A stretch of DNA of 64,000 bases from Dryococelus australis (taxonomy: Eukaryota > Arthropoda > Insecta > Phasmatodea > Phasmatidae): assembly GCA_029891345.1 (NCBI GenBank), contig CM056994.1, positions 142,808,457-142,872,456 of the forward strand, read 5' to 3'. Shown one piece after another: positions 10,960 through 23,897 of the stretch. Within the stretch, counting starts at the first letter, position 1, and the number at the start of each line of letters is the position of its first letter. Made by a program: the position numbers and the translations under genes. The notes beneath the pieces are model-generated. The model made no database searches and was not told the origin of the DNA. It saw nothing but the letters and a program-made list of their open reading frames with translations.

Positions 10960-13900
10960 AGAGCAACAGTTAACATTTGAGCTATTGAAGCAGCATACAA
11001 ATTTCGCTCCATGTATAACATGGCCTACTTCCACGCAATAGACGTTTTATTTTTGCAAGTAGTAATCCAACCTTAGTTTCCGTATTTTAACAATTGCAAT
11101 GTGTCCATGAATGTAGGAACGAATAGTCGAGGAACGTGTATCATTACCCGAAAAGGATACCAGTTGGTTAACGTTCAGACACGCCCATTAAGCCGCATCA
11201 TCTCGGGGATATTACTCAAGATGCGCACACCACCAGACACTAAAACTGTTGAACTAGCCATCTGTGTAAATATTTATGCTTCTTTCGGTACGCAGAACAA
11301 AACGACAAGAACAGAATATTTCAGAACGAAGATATTACCTTTCCTAGAAGGCGACAGGACTAACATTTTATTCAGTGGTGATCTCAATTGTGTTTTAAAG
11401 CCAATAGACCATCGTGGTGGACCTTATGCGACGAACACGGGCCGTGCAAGAATTCATAACTGCGATCCAGGTGGAATATTTGGTAGATATTCTCAACATA
11501 TAGAGACCCCACTACACGTTTCATACGCATTCATCAAGTACAATGGTAGACAGATTTTTCATATGTATCTAGAAAAAACAAACATTCGGTTTGTAGTTAT
11601 GGTGTCATTCCCGCTGCTTTTACCAACCATTCTCTCGTGCTGTGCACAATCAACTGTCATCCTAGAACTCCGGTATGTGAGCGGAATTATTGGTAGCTAC
11701 AGACGAGACTTGTGGGACAAGACTAAGTGGACTCTGACTACAGACAGCGCTGGCTGTATTGGGTTCAAGAGAATTCACACTATGCTGATGCGGCCGATTG
11801 GTAGAGAACACCTCGTCAAACCGGGGGTCCGGCGGATGTTTCAGTTTCACGGAGCACGTTGCCGGCGAGAGCAAGCTTCAGTGTTACATTTCTACGAACG
11901 GGCGTTACGCTATCTTGACCCCACGGCAACGGCAGGATCGAATGTGAGGGACCCAGTGTGTGGACTTAAAGAAAGAAAAATTTCTACACACACACATATA
12001 GTAATGATATGAAACAGCGCATGCAATTTTTCACGCCTTCAATACCCTACAGCAAGAGCTGCCAAGCATTCAGGCCCTTGCGAGTGAACAGAAAATGTGT
12101 GCCCAAAGACATGTTGATGCAATAGTAACAGTAGCTGGAACAACTTTACAAGACTCAGTGACAATTGTGGCTGCCTTCCTTGACCACTACTCAGAATATA
12201 CGCCTCTACTCAGAATATACAATCGATACAGATGCCCGAGGTCCCTTTTTGCACAGCATTTTAAACTGTCTCAGTGAAGATTCTAGTTATCTACTCCATC
12301 GCGAAATCACCGACGACGAGGTTGCAGTAATCGTACAACACACTCTTAAAAAAAGAACTATCGCCGAGAATTGATAACATTTCATAAGAATTTTATCAGC
12401 ATTGTGGATCTGTAATCTAGAGGGAATTTCGCAACATGTTGCTACAATTCATAAACAGAAACGCACTTTATCGATATCAAACTGAGTGTATTTTGGTTCT
12501 TACCCGTAAGAAAAATAACCCGTTCAACATAAGTGATCACAGGCCTATAACTCTGCCCTGAACAGACGAAAATACTAATGTGCTCCTTTTCGCTAATCGT
12601 CTGAAGCACTTCATATCTGACATTATAGGACCTGAAAATTGTTGCGCAGTGCGAAACACCTCCGTCATTCAAGGTGTCACAGTATTGCGAGATGCTCAAA
12701 TAAAAGCCAAACCAACACCGGGACTACCATCTTTATTCAATAGTGACGTTGACAAAGCCTTCGGTAGAGTGAACTGGAATCCACTTGACAGAATTATGCT
12801 ACATTTAGTCTTCCCACCACCAACTATTGCCATTTTACAAACTCTGAGAATAGGTGCAACAGCACACCCATGTCACAATGACAGGTTGGGAGAAAGTTTT
12901 CCCATTCAATCCTCCGCACTCCAAGTCCCTCTTATCCGTGTTACAATTCGTATTGTATATTGAATCCCTCGTAAGAATACTACACTCTAACCCAATGTTG
13001 TCAGTGTTTAGACACGAAAATTTATATGCATTGGGTACGCGGATGACGTAATGTGCATAGTGCGGAGTGAAGATGACGTAGCTCGAATAATGGCACATTA
13101 TCCACTTTCATCCGCGCCGCAACTGCCCAAGTTAACTCTGCGAAGACAAAATTACTTGACCTGAAGCCTGAGTCACATAAAATATCACGACTGATAAACT
13201 TCGTAATTTGGGAATAGAATTTATGCAAAATTCTGAGCAAATGATTAAATGCAACTGGGATTCAATGGTGCAGAAAATAAGTGGTAGCCTTCTAACCGCT
13301 CATCTTGGCAACATCAGTATTATACAAAGAGCATATTGTAAATACGGATTGTCACAGCTATGGTATGTAGCGCACCTGTTCCCCATGTCAAAAGCAACCG
13401 AGGCACAAATACGGCAGTGCATAGGGTGGTTCATGTGGCGTGGGTATCTATCCTGAGTGATTACGGAGTAATTACTTCTTCTGGCAGACAGAGGAGACTT
13501 GGGCCTTGTGGATATGAAACTGAAGTCTATGGCTTTATTTGAGAAGACTATCATACAGCAATTGATGTCTGAAAACCGCAACGTTACAGCGCTTCGTCAC
13601 GCAGACGACATTACCTCTCCCTCAACATTACCTACAGGCACTTCAAACTCTAATTGGGTTACCGGTCAGAGTAAGCGTCACTGTGAGGGTATTATACAAA
13701 CATAATACAAGAACGTTGAATGAAGTTCCCAGGGTGCAACTAAAATGGGTCAATTTGCACTGGGAAACAATGCGGAAAAATAAAGCAGATTTATAACTAC
13801 CAACGACCCTCCGAGCGTGTGCAAATTCAAAGACTTAACAACCACTAAGTTTCGACGTAAACGTATTTTCCTAGACGCTGATGACCGATGCGTCATATGT

Positions 13901-14191
13901 GATCACCATGATACAGCATTTCATCAGGTTACCAGTTGTATCTATTCCCGTCCCTCAACGACCTGGTGTCTACGCCACGTTGCACAAAGACTTGACGTGG
14001 CGGCTGACGACATAGGTGAGGAGACACTCTGCTTCCGTGATTTGACAGCGTTCCCTACAGTCAAACGGAGAGCGGTGGTCTGGCTACTCATAAGCGTGAT
14101 TGACTTTATTTTTAATACGCTAACCCTATTCCTCTTAAGTGAATTTGTTAACAGACTGCATAGGGAGAGGTGGCTTATGGTGAAAGATTAA
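10960..14191 (+). pseudogene. LINE ORF2 (endonuclease, reverse transcriptase)
   Basis: The apurinic-endonuclease-like domain begins near 10960 and keeps DVLFLQ, RGTCIITRKG, ICVNIYA and the catalytic-loop motif SGDLNCVL (11380-11405, usually GGDFN). The longest open stretch is 11101-12012 and runs into the linker (VRRMFQF, RREQASVLHFYE). Reverse transcriptase follows with NPFNISDHRPITL, VDKAFGRVNW (usually AFDRV), and the YADD catalytic box at 13036-13047. A helix-rich C-terminal region (IIQRAYCKYG, GDLGLVDMKLKSMALF) ends in a zinc motif near 13880 (C-x2-C, then H and C). The frame changes several times and stops are common, so it is dead although most motifs survive. It is one of the better-preserved elements in the window. 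Confidence 0.85.
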
Positions 14192-14370
14192 ACTAAAACA
14201 ATGTACAAAAATATGGGCATTATTTTCTTTTCTTTAAAAGTTTATCCCTAAGCGTATGTATGCCGTAACAACTTCATTTGAAATAAATCCGTAACAGGAG
14301 TCAGGACATGCGCACTTGTACATCTGTCCACTATTGTACTTCCTGCATCATGCATTCAAAATACATTCAT

Positions 14371-14721
14371 AGCGAAGTGTAAAGGGTGCGTGAGTTCAAT
14401 CCCAGCCACATGCAAAATCTGTCTAACTTTTTAAATTACAGTAAATTGCACAATTCGAATATGAACGATTTTAAATATGTTAATTTTAGGTAACAATTTG
14501 CCTACATTCAATAAAACAATATTTATTTCACAACTGCGATCGGCCGTAACTTATTCATTCAGTAAAATTTTTTCACGTCACTAAATCAATAAGTGAAATT
14601 TTTTCACGGAAACAATCAATGGTTTTCAACTAATTATAATTGAAGCCCTTTTCACTGATTCGAGTAATTGAACTTCACTGCGAATCAGTGGTTTCCTACT
14701 GATTGGAATTTAGAGTGTGAT
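14371..14721 (+). mobile_element. TIR element, right part
   Basis: This resumes the alignment with 28340-28667: TTTGCCTACAT, then a block of repeated TTTCAC/GTGAAA words (AGTGAAATTTTTTCAC), the GCGAATCAGT block, and the terminus AATTTAGAGTG at 14709-14717. The expected TA at the outer edge has become TG. A tRNA-like B box (GAGTTCAATCCC) sits at its left edge next to the LINE junction. Confidence 0.75.
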
Positions 14722-17700
14722 GCTCACGATTGATCGCGGCAATCTTAGATCGGACATTTATTTCCATGTCTCTCTTTACCTGAATAACGAAAAAACCACT
14801 ACAGAAGTTTCCAACTCTCAATATTGTGACTGTAGCTGCTGTTAAATGTGCACTTCTGTGGGCCGGACTTTCTAGCTATTGTTTTTCATAACAATAAAAT
14901 TAAACACTGCCAAGAAACGACTGACTAGTATCTATGCTAACATCAAGTGACACCAAACAATTCTTACGAACACAAATATGTTACTGTCCAGCTAATTCTT
15001 CCCCTACTTTTGATAAAAAGTAAATAAGCTGAACAATGTGGCCAATAATTATAATTTCTAACATTACACATTTAATAAGGCAACCAAACTACTGTCCCAC
15101 ATTTATTCCCATCATTATTGCAAGTACTTCGATCATTGTATACAATAACCAACATACAGCTACAGGCAGAGACTACTACCAAAGCAGATTTAAAAAATAT
15201 ATCAATTAACATTGAACGTACTAAACCCTCGAACACTGCATTCAGATACCTAACATATGGTACCATAGATATGGATGTTGGTTTCAGCTGTTCTCCAGCA
15301 CTGTCAAAATATACCTATATATTCCTAACTTCAAATGCTACTGTTCATGACTGCTTACTTGGCGTGCTCAGTCATTCTGATGTTTGCACATCTAAGTGTT
15401 ATAACTGAATACCTGCTTTGACCATTTTCGCAGTGAAGTTATTTCAGGGTTATTGAGGCAGTTTTCAATGTCAGTAATTGAAGCAATTACAAGACTGCCA
15501 CATCACAATAATATTCCACCACTTTCAACCTACTTGACATTGTAATTTCTTACGAATTGTAAATGCCCCTCAACTACAAAAAGTTGCCCACTCCGCGGGT
15601 GGGTTGGGGGGGGGGGGGGTGAAGCAGTTTAATTTATTAATATAATTATCGCTACATAATTCCGCTTTATAATCTTGAGTTTTATCAAAAAACATACTTT
15701 ATAAAGTGCTCGGTTCTTAATAACAGAAATTACGTCACATCTTATCCAAATGTTTATGGTCTGCAACTTGAGATTGGTACACGCATTTATTGTATGTATA
15801 AATTGTTTTGTGTTCTATTTCAATTATTTCACACTGAATAGCAATGCTTGTGATTATTATTTATTAATTTGATGACTCTTAATGCTAATCTCCTACAATT
15901 AACCCATCATGAAACACGTAATTCATCCAAATTTAATTGAAAATATTAATTATTTTAGTATGTTTTAAAGCTTCTTAAGGTCAGGTAAAAGACCTTTTAG
16001 AGTTTTAAATCTATAACCTAATCACTTTGCAGCAAAGCCCTTCTACAAACTTTAATAGTCTAGATCATGCTATTTTTCCACGCTTACCATTAGCATAAAA
16101 CTTTTTAGTTACATATTTTTTTGCCTTTAAATTGCACTTTATTATTTTAACAAATCAACCTTCCAACACTCGTTAAAATCGAAAAAGACTATTACAACTT
16201 AACCGCAAATCGGATTTTGTCAATTGGTTAACAACTAACTTATAAAGAAGAACAATATTGTGTTCATGTGTCGTACAGATCGAATACGCTATATTTCCAT
16301 TTAAGCCACACATCTGCTAATTAAATTGTGCTATTTCTTTTCTTTACCAAGTCAGGTTATATGTTTGGATGCATGTAGATCGATGGAAGGTTTCAGAGAA
16401 CAATGCAAACAAACAAAAATTAATAAATACAATAAATACACTATGGACATTGCTTCAGATCTGTTGCGCTGGTGGAAAAATTAAAACTACGACACAAACA
16501 AGTTATCTATTTCGTTTTATTATTTTGGCGGGCGTTTTCTATTGGCTGAACATGCCGTAGCCACGACGCCTTAGTTAACGACTGGAGAGTTATGACAACA
16601 TGCTCCGTGCTCGCGTTGCCGCCGTCCGTATACTACGTGAAAACTGAGACAGTGTCATGTAAAAGAACCATGCTCGTGGTATGGCGAGCCCCCAGTCCCG
16701 CATACTCCTAGTCCGCATCGCTGGTGCGTTGACCAGCAATCGTTACATCACTGAGCAGTCGTCCCCTGTCTTCAAGGCCACTCACTAGACTTGCCGCTTA
16801 ATAACATGTTATGCTATTGGAAGAAATATGTTTAATCCAAAAAAAAACATTGGTATCTTTAGCTCAGCAATTTATTACATCTTGGAACAGACATAGACGG
16901 TGTCTTATAAGGCCTATAGTGCCATTTACGAATTCTAAATAGAAATTTAGATTCTAACACAGGTTCGGAAGACAATGTGGGATGAACATCTTAGCTGAAT
17001 AAAAGTGTGTGTGTTTGTGTAATTTTCTCTATAGGCCCAAGTAAATAACATGAATTATCTGACTTTAAGTTTATGAAATCAAAAAATTTTGGTAGAACCC
17101 CCTTTTACGGAAAGTCTGGAAAATAATTTTTACTTAGGGTCTGTTAGTAGTTTCATTGTCCAGAATTTTATCTGCTTACACCAATTCATTACATTTTCAG
17201 ACACTAAAAATTGCGCACACAGAAGGATACACCAGATGCTGCTCAAGCTTTATACATGTAGTGATACAGAAAAATAATACACAAGATCGCATAAACATAG
17301 CAGGAGAATAATTACATACGGATATGTAGCACGCCGTCCGATCATCTTGAATATGAGTCGCACCCCATCGCACTCTCTCCAAGTCCGTCAAATGCGTTAA
17401 GCGATGTGTGTGGAGCGTGTTGCCAGCATTCATCTTCACTCGTGTACTGCGCGCTCAAACACAAACGCACTAACATGTAATACTACGCATATCAGCATGT
17501 ATTATAACTATTTTCATCGTTTTGTGTTTATTCCTATTGCACCGTTTTGCTTGTCCGGTAGTGCATTTTGAGGTTATATTTAGACTTTAAAAATTTTTTA
17601 GATTTCAAAATTGTTATGAAAATAAGCATTTATTAACGAATGCGAGTACTAATTAATATTTGAGTAATATACATTGTTTTATCGACCAACAAATGGAAAT

Positions 17701-18190
17701 ACGTTTTGATGGACTGTAAATAACTTTTCGTGCAATATTTTTTGGTATTACTCGATAAGTTTATCGCTCAATATCAATTTGTACAACCATATTCAAAATT
17801 GAGTTAATGAACAATTAATGTCAATGATAAAACAAGTCATAATGTTTATGAGAAGGTAGGTGATCAATTTTTTTAATGTCCTGAAAATAAAACGGCAAAC
17901 ATATCAGGCATAAACAAGTCACGTGAAAATCAGATATTCGAATTTAAATAGTTCGTAGTAAACTGCAATGACTTCTCTTGTTATATCACATGGTTGGATT
18001 ACGATTTCGTTATACTAACAGAGTCTTATTCAATGAACTCTCAAAATTTTCATGCCGTAAATCAAGGAGAGTCAGGTAAATGTGAAAGTAATTAAGTTGA
18101 CACGCTTAATTTATTACGTATGTTAGTTGATAATTATATACAGACATTAACGCTTTCTAAAAGCCATTGACGACAACTTTATCTATGCTA
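14722..18190. other. Gene-poor AT-rich DNA
   Basis: It contains a G14 run at 15606-15619 and a GC-richer patch at 16540-16800. Open frames at 15118-15408 and 16369-16560 have no motifs. Nothing else is supported. Confidence 0.5.
15606..15619. repeat. Poly(G) run
   Basis: Fourteen consecutive G residues preceded by GGTGGGTT. This is potentially quadruplex-forming and prone to sequencing length errors. Confidence 0.9.
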
Positions 18191-18199
18191 TTATAATAA

Positions 18200-19186
18200 T
18201 TAAGTAATGTGAGTTTGTTTGTTACTTTGTTTGTATGTAACGGCATATCTCGGAATCTACAATCCCGATTTTATAATTCTTTCAATGTTAGGAAGCTACA
18301 TTCTTCCAGATGGTAATAGGGTGTGTTTAATTATTTAAAAATTCTAGAGAAATCTCAACATTTTTGATATCTGTCAGAGGAAAATGAGCTATTTCAATTT
18401 GGCTATTTTCTAAGTATGCGCTAACAATACTACAGGGCCGATACTTATAATTATTTCACTGTTTAGGAAACTACATTCTTCCACATGACAATAGACTATA
18501 TTTAATTTTTAAAAAATTCTTCAGAAATTTCAGTACTTTTAAAACAAGTCAGATTAAAATTAGCTACTTGGCTGCGTTCTAAGAATGCTCTACTAAAAAT
18601 ACAGGGCAGATTCTTATAATTATTCCACTGATAGGAAGCTACATTCTTCAATATATATAGGCTATGTATAAAAAAAATTCTTTGAAAAATTTAAAGATTT
18701 TTTAACGAAGTCGGAGAAAAATGAACTACTTTGCTGCTTTCTACGCATGCGCTAACAAAGCTACAGGGCAGAGTCTTGTATTTCTTTCACTGTACTAAAT
18801 CTACGTTCTCCTAGATGGATATATCATTAAAAAAAATCATTTAAAAAATAATCCCTTGAGAAATTTAAACACTTGTAAACGGAGTCGGAGAAATATGAGC
18901 TACTTGGCTGCATTATAAGTATGCGCTAACAAAACTCCAGGGCATGTTCTTATAATGGTTTCACTGTTAGGAACCTACATTATTCCAGACGGGCATAGGC
19001 TATGTTTCATTTTCAAATAGTCGTTGAGAATATAAAAAATTGTAAACCAAGTCGGAGAAAAATTAGTTACTTGGGTGAATTATAAGCATGCGCTAACAAA
19101 ACTACAGGGCATATACTTATAATTGTTTTACGGTTAAAAAGCTACATTCTTCCATATCGACATGGGCTATATTAACTTTTAAAAAA
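18200..19186. repeat. Tandem repeat, about 165 bp unit, six copies
   Basis: The landmark TAGGAAGCTACATTCTTCCA recurs with changes near 18290, 18468, 18633, 18795, 18968 and 19136, a spacing of roughly 160-178 bp. Each unit also carries AGTCGGAGAAAAATGAGCTACTTGG, GCATGCGCTAACAAAACTACAGGGC (both approximate) and TTCTTATAATT. Divergence between units is considerable. The array runs straight into the 10 bp minisatellite. Confidence 0.85.
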
Positions 19187-19446
19187 GTTGCCGGTAGTCA
19201 CGGATAGTAACGGGTAGTCGCAGTTAGTCACGGGTATTCACGGGTAGTCGTAGATAGTCACGGGTAGTCATGGGTTCGCAGTTAGTGCCAGGTTATCGCA
19301 AGTTGTCGCATGTAGTCACGGGTTGTCACGGGGAGTCACGGGTAGTCACAGATTGTCACGGGTAGCCATGGCTAGTCGCAAGTAGTCACGAATAGTCGCG
19401 GATGGTCGCGGGTAGTCGCTAGTAGCCACGGGTAATCACTGGTAGG
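19187..19446. repeat. 10 bp minisatellite (GTCACGGGTA)
   Basis: About 25 degenerate copies of GTCACGGGTA or GTCGCGGGTA in tandem. It is GC-rich compared with its surroundings. Confidence 0.92.
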
Positions 19447-19539
19447 CACATATATATGTGTGTGTGATTAATGTATATATATATATATGTATTTCAATGA
19501 ATATAAAATATCTGAGCGAAGTGATAGCGAGCTGCTAGT
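19447..19539 (+). other. TA/TG tract and CTAGT end, possible Helitron-like 3' terminus
   Basis: A mixed (TA)n/(TG)n tract (19447-19490) leads to AGCGAAGTGATAGCGAGCTGCTAGT ending at 19539. Non-autonomous Helitron/Helentron elements (DINE-1/HINE type) often carry internal tandem repeats, a microsatellite and a CTAG(T) 3' end, so the array from about 18190 to 19539 may be one such element. No 5' terminus and no convincing terminal hairpin were established. Confidence 0.35.
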
Positions 19540-19991
19540 AATTTATGTAAGTAATTGTATATAGCTGAAGCATTCTGTACAATATGTAAAAAAATACAAT
19601 TGTTTTCACACAAGAAGGCACAGTTGCAGATTAAAACGAAACATAAATGAGATAATATGAAATGCAATATCTTACTGCATAAAATCGTGCAAAAATATAT
19701 TTCACCTGTAAATAAATGGCAAATTTAAATTATCCATCAAGAGTAATAGTTTGACTTGACATACGAATTCATAATCCATGTTACCGTTTAGTTTTTGTAA
19801 TTGATCGGTTTATTAAAGGTTTTACTTTGCCGAATGGGTAGAAAAATATTACTTTTTAAAGCGGTACCAACATTTAATTTTTGTATTCTGCTTTCCAATG
19901 AACCGAAGAAACAAATCTATGTTGTTTACTGTAAAGTGAGTGAGTGAGTGAAAAGATTTGGACGATTCTTAACAGCGCGGTCTTGAGAGCC

Positions 19992-20197
19992 GATGATGAT
20001 TATTGATTGTGATGAGAATGGAGCGGCGCCGGAAAGGATGGGCGAAGGAAGTGGGAGATCCCCAAGAAAACCCGCCTACCAACGGCATCGTCCGGGCACC
20101 ATTCCTACATGCGAAAATCCGGTGACCCAGCCGGGGTTTGATCGTAGATCACTTTGGTGGGAGGCGAGAAGGCTAACAGCTCAATCAACACGGCCCA
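19992..20197 (-). mobile_element. tRNA-derived SINE, copy 2
   Basis: Minus-strand relative of 708-920. Reading from 20197 it has a tRNA-like head with TTCTCGCCTCCCACC (close to a tRNA-Gly GCC anticodon arm) and a B box (GATCAAACCCC), then the same body with GGCGGGTTTTCTTGGGG. It is better preserved and more GC-rich than copy 1. Confidence 0.75.
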
Positions 20198-21395
20198 GTC
20201 TGCTATAACTAACGATAATCATTATCATAAACTAAATGAATGCGTACCCTTATTCAAGTAGTGACCGGTAAAAAATAACAAATTTGTAATATGCCATTTC
20301 ACATAGCGTATAGGTAGGTTATAAAACATGTTTGGTAAGTAGAAATACTGAAAATTTTCTAAACAAAAATTACACAAATAATTAAGCATTTTTTTAAATT
20401 TGTAACACCACCTCGGCGTCTACATGTTAGTTCTATTTTGAGCTGTGGTCAAGAATGTGTTGATTGTAAGTGATGGCCGCTAGTTTATAATAATCATGCA
20501 GCTTCTTAACAAAGAATTTACGAATATTTTATTCTGTTCCTGATGAGAGCTAATGACAGATGTATCCAATACATCTTTGTGCACCACGTTGCCTACTCCA
20601 AACTCTGAACTGAAAAATGAGGCCAAAGAAAGAGCTCCGTGTCCATTAGCTTGTTCTTTGACGTCTTCCGACCGTGTTGGAAACTTGTGCACGCTCCCCG
20701 TCCCAAAGCCACCTTTCCTCGCGTGAAAAAAAAAAAACCCTTCCCACAACCCTTCTGATAAATGGATTTCCGGGCCGTCAGCTCAGCGTAGCCAACAGTA
20801 AATAAAAGTCCCCTCCTCAGCGCATAGCGTAATTGATTTACAATCAACTTCTCCATTCCATTAAGTGCTCCATCCTCTAAACTTTGCAGAATACAGCGCT
20901 GAAGACAAACTTGGAGACTTAGAGGAAATAAACTGTGCTATCATTTCTTAATAAGCCTCATTTATCTTGTCGTGTTAATATTTAATGATAGTTAGCAGTA
21001 CTGAGAATGGAGTCAATTACGGAAATCTGGGGTGGGAACTAACAGATAACTGTCTTTGATATATTTTTTTATGTTTGACTTAAATTAAAGAGTGCTCACG
21101 GGAGAAAAAATTGACTTAACAGAGACCCTTTCATATGACACTAATATTTCATTTGAGAAGTCGATATTTAGAATTTTAAGTTCTCGCGTATCTTTGATGT
21201 CGATCAGGGAATACATATAAAATCTGATGATTGGTTATGAACAACGAAAATAATATTTACTGTATTCTTACAACAAATTAAGATAATATGAAATAATACT
21301 CTTCATATTTAACTATAAGCTACGGTTATAGCACATCACATATAAGCATTTATTAGTGGTTAAAAAAAGCATTTGTTTTTCTGAATGCTTTGTGT
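20198..21395. other. No recognised gene
   Basis: Overlapping minus-strand frames at 20480-20856 include a lysine/phenylalanine stretch from an A run. I recognise no domain. An exon or processed gene scrap cannot be excluded. Confidence 0.4.
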
Positions 21396-21465
21396 TCCAC
21401 TGCAAAGAGGATTTGAACTCGCAATACGATCATCTGCCTATCGATTTAAGCGACAGTGACTAATT
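21396..21465 (-). repeat. tRNA-like sequence
   Basis: The minus strand has a B box in GCGAGTTCAAATCC preceded by a D-arm-like stretch. Arms do not fold cleanly, so it is a SINE head or a tRNA pseudogene. Confidence 0.35.
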
Positions 21466-21589
21466 TAGTGGAAATTGATCAAATAATTTAAGAAACATTA
21501 AGAAAAGGAAGAATTTGCTGTCAGCACGTAAGTATGTGGACATTAAGAACTACGAAAATTCATATGATATGGTGGCAATTTTCTTACTG

Positions 21590-21690
<101 letters not shown>

Positions 21691-22129
21691 GATGCTATTC
21701 AATTATTTTGTGGATTTTTTTCTCACAATTTTAGTATTTAACGAGATAGGGGAAAATATAAACTAGAGTACTGGATAAAAACATTAACAATTATAACTTG
21801 AAACGTTAAGAGTATGCTAACAAATAAACACCATTAACTTTAAAACAAAATCAATGACCAAAATCAAGAAGCTCTAGTGACAATATAGCTACACGGGTGA
21901 GAACCTTGTTATATATAAACTACTAGTTTGTTTATATTTACTTATAACTGTTCCACATCAGTTGCGAACCATCTTGAAACATACATGCCAACAGTTTTCT
22001 GTCCACGCGGTTGCGGGTGGGTAGCGTATTACCATATGTGTAATTGTAACTGCAAATTAAGCGTGCAGGTCGCAACCTAATGCCCGAACACATAAGGTTA
22101 ATTATTTATGCCGCTCTGTCCGTCATACG

Positions 22130-22580
22130 CCTAGGCACGTATTTCAGAAGGCGTGCGAGATGGAGGAAGGGAAGAAGGCTGGTAGGCGCGGATAGGAAAG
22201 GGAATGGGCGATAAAGCGCTGTGGGAGCTGTAGGGTTATCGCGCATCGCGGCTTGGCCTGCATTGTTTCATCACTTATGTACACATCGGCGGTGATATGC
22301 AGCGACAATTTGGCCATTCCATTGGAGGCACGGCGTAGGCTTGTAGGTCTTCACTGTGGCTTTGCAGGTTTTCATTGTAGCTCCTCCCACGAAGTCGCGC
22401 GCCCATCGTCACGTCTATGTTGGCTCCGAGGTTCGGCGAGGCGCGCAGACAACGCTCTGCCAATGGCTGTACGGGCAACTGAGGCCAGAAAGGAGTGGAG
22501 CAAAGTGCCCCCAGCTCTCTGATCGTGCACGCCAAGTAGGAAGGAACAGGACCCTGCCAGTTCGCAGTTGGAAAGTGGGT
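22130..22580. other. GC- and CpG-rich patch
   Basis: Many CG dinucleotides (GCGCGGAT, ATCGCGCATCGCGG, GTCGCGCGCCCATCGTCACG, GGCGAGGCGCGC) stand out from the AT-rich surroundings. ATTGG/CCAAT boxes occur at about 22320 and 22460. Open frames on both strands carry no motif. It may be a promoter-like or unmethylated patch, or transferred or repeat DNA. Confidence 0.4.
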
Positions 22581-23329
22581 TTGCGTTTAGTCACTGCACC
22601 CGATTACACAAAAAACATGCCTAAAGCTTATTCACGATAGAGTGAGCATTTTCGAAATCTACGTTTGAGAAATGTCGCTGTCCCTATGTGCATATTTAAC
22701 AGGCGCTCTGAGTGGCATGTGTCCAGTGAAGTCGATAATGACGCGGTGCGAAACAAGTTCCATGTATGCTTTAAATATTTAATTGAAATGGCTTGTAAAC
22801 ATTTGTGAATAACTTATATGTATATACTTGTATTGTATACTTGTATACTTGAAAAGTGAACTTTTTGAAGTGGGCCTACCTATCTGTAAAGGAAATGGGT
22901 TAAATTTTAATTAAAATTTTACTCATATTATTTAAATTTTTAAAGAGCATTCTAATAAGTAAATTAAAGTAAAATATGTTATAGCATAAAGAAATATACG
23001 CCTTCTTCTTTCATACACAATGTAAATCGTACTTTCCTGAAAATTTTTGCTTTGTTTTACGACTTTGTAATGAATTCTTCACGTCGGACTTTCGGGCGCA
23101 ATGCTCTGTTCGATGTCTCTCTACGTCGGCTTTAGTGTAGCTCTAAATTAACTTGTATTGCAACACCAGAATGTTCTAAAATTCATTATATTTCCAGTCC
23201 ATAGAGAGAGTTGTAGGTAGAGCTTCAGAACTTAGACAATTTATTTCACGTGTCGTAGAAATATACCTTTACTGTAGTAAAACTGAAATATTTTCAGTTG
23301 CAGGAAAAACAATAGTCTGAACTACGTTG

Positions 23330-23405
23330 GAGAATGACCTCCATGGCACAGGTAGCGAAGGAAACTCCGGTTAAGATATTCAGGGTTCAAACCCGCCTAT
23401 GCTAT
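23330..23405 (+). repeat. tRNA-like sequence
   Basis: A perfect B box (GGTTCAAACCC) sits about 45 bases after an A-box-like TGGCACAGGTA. The acceptor stem does not close, so it is read as a SINE head or pseudogene. Confidence 0.45.
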
Positions 23406-23897
23406 TGCTGATTTCTCGTTTATGTGTAGCTAAGTTATCTCATAACTGGTATTCCAAAAATAGCCGATGCTTTAAACAGTATTAAATTTATAAAACAATA
23501 AAAATTTACAGCCATGAAGACATGACGTGCATGTACCATCGAAAAATGAAATAGTGAAAATGGAGACAAATAATAACTACCGAGAATGTATAAGTTTGAA
23601 ATCAGTTACAGTTTACTGATTGTTACGGCAGCTAAATTTCTTTTAATGGTCGCTTGGTGACGTAAGAAACTGACAGGTACAAAATTTGCAAATTCGGTAA
23701 AATGCATAATGTGCATATATTATCCAAGCTACAAGTAATTTTGGTGGCAAAACGATTACTCTTCGTTAACCACTTTATTATTTCTGCGCATTGTTGAGTG
23801 GGGGAATATAATAGGTACTTAGTAGAGAGGTTAGTTTGCCCGCGTAACGTATTATTTGTTTTGCGTGGAGGTATTTTCCTACCAACATCCAAAAATT

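Larger units (their letters stand above)
9700..14370 (+). mobile_element. Degraded non-LTR retrotransposon (LINE)
   Basis: An almost full-length LINE in plus orientation: a gag-like ORF1, then ORF2 with an N-terminal endonuclease, reverse transcriptase and a C-terminal zinc motif. Its limits are inferred from where the host TIR element breaks off and resumes. No poly(A) tail is obvious; the 3' region has ATTTGAAATAAAT near 14277. Many stops and frameshifts make it non-functional. The clade (I, Jockey, R1 or related) is not resolved by eye. Confidence 0.8.

Noticed and set aside
11101-12012. 303-codon frame as a host gene
   Set aside because: It contains LINE endonuclease motifs and lies between the LINE ORF1 and RT, so it is part of ORF2.
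18200-19446. CRISPR array
   Set aside because: Repeats are directly tandem with no unique spacers, diverge between units, and the DNA is eukaryotic.
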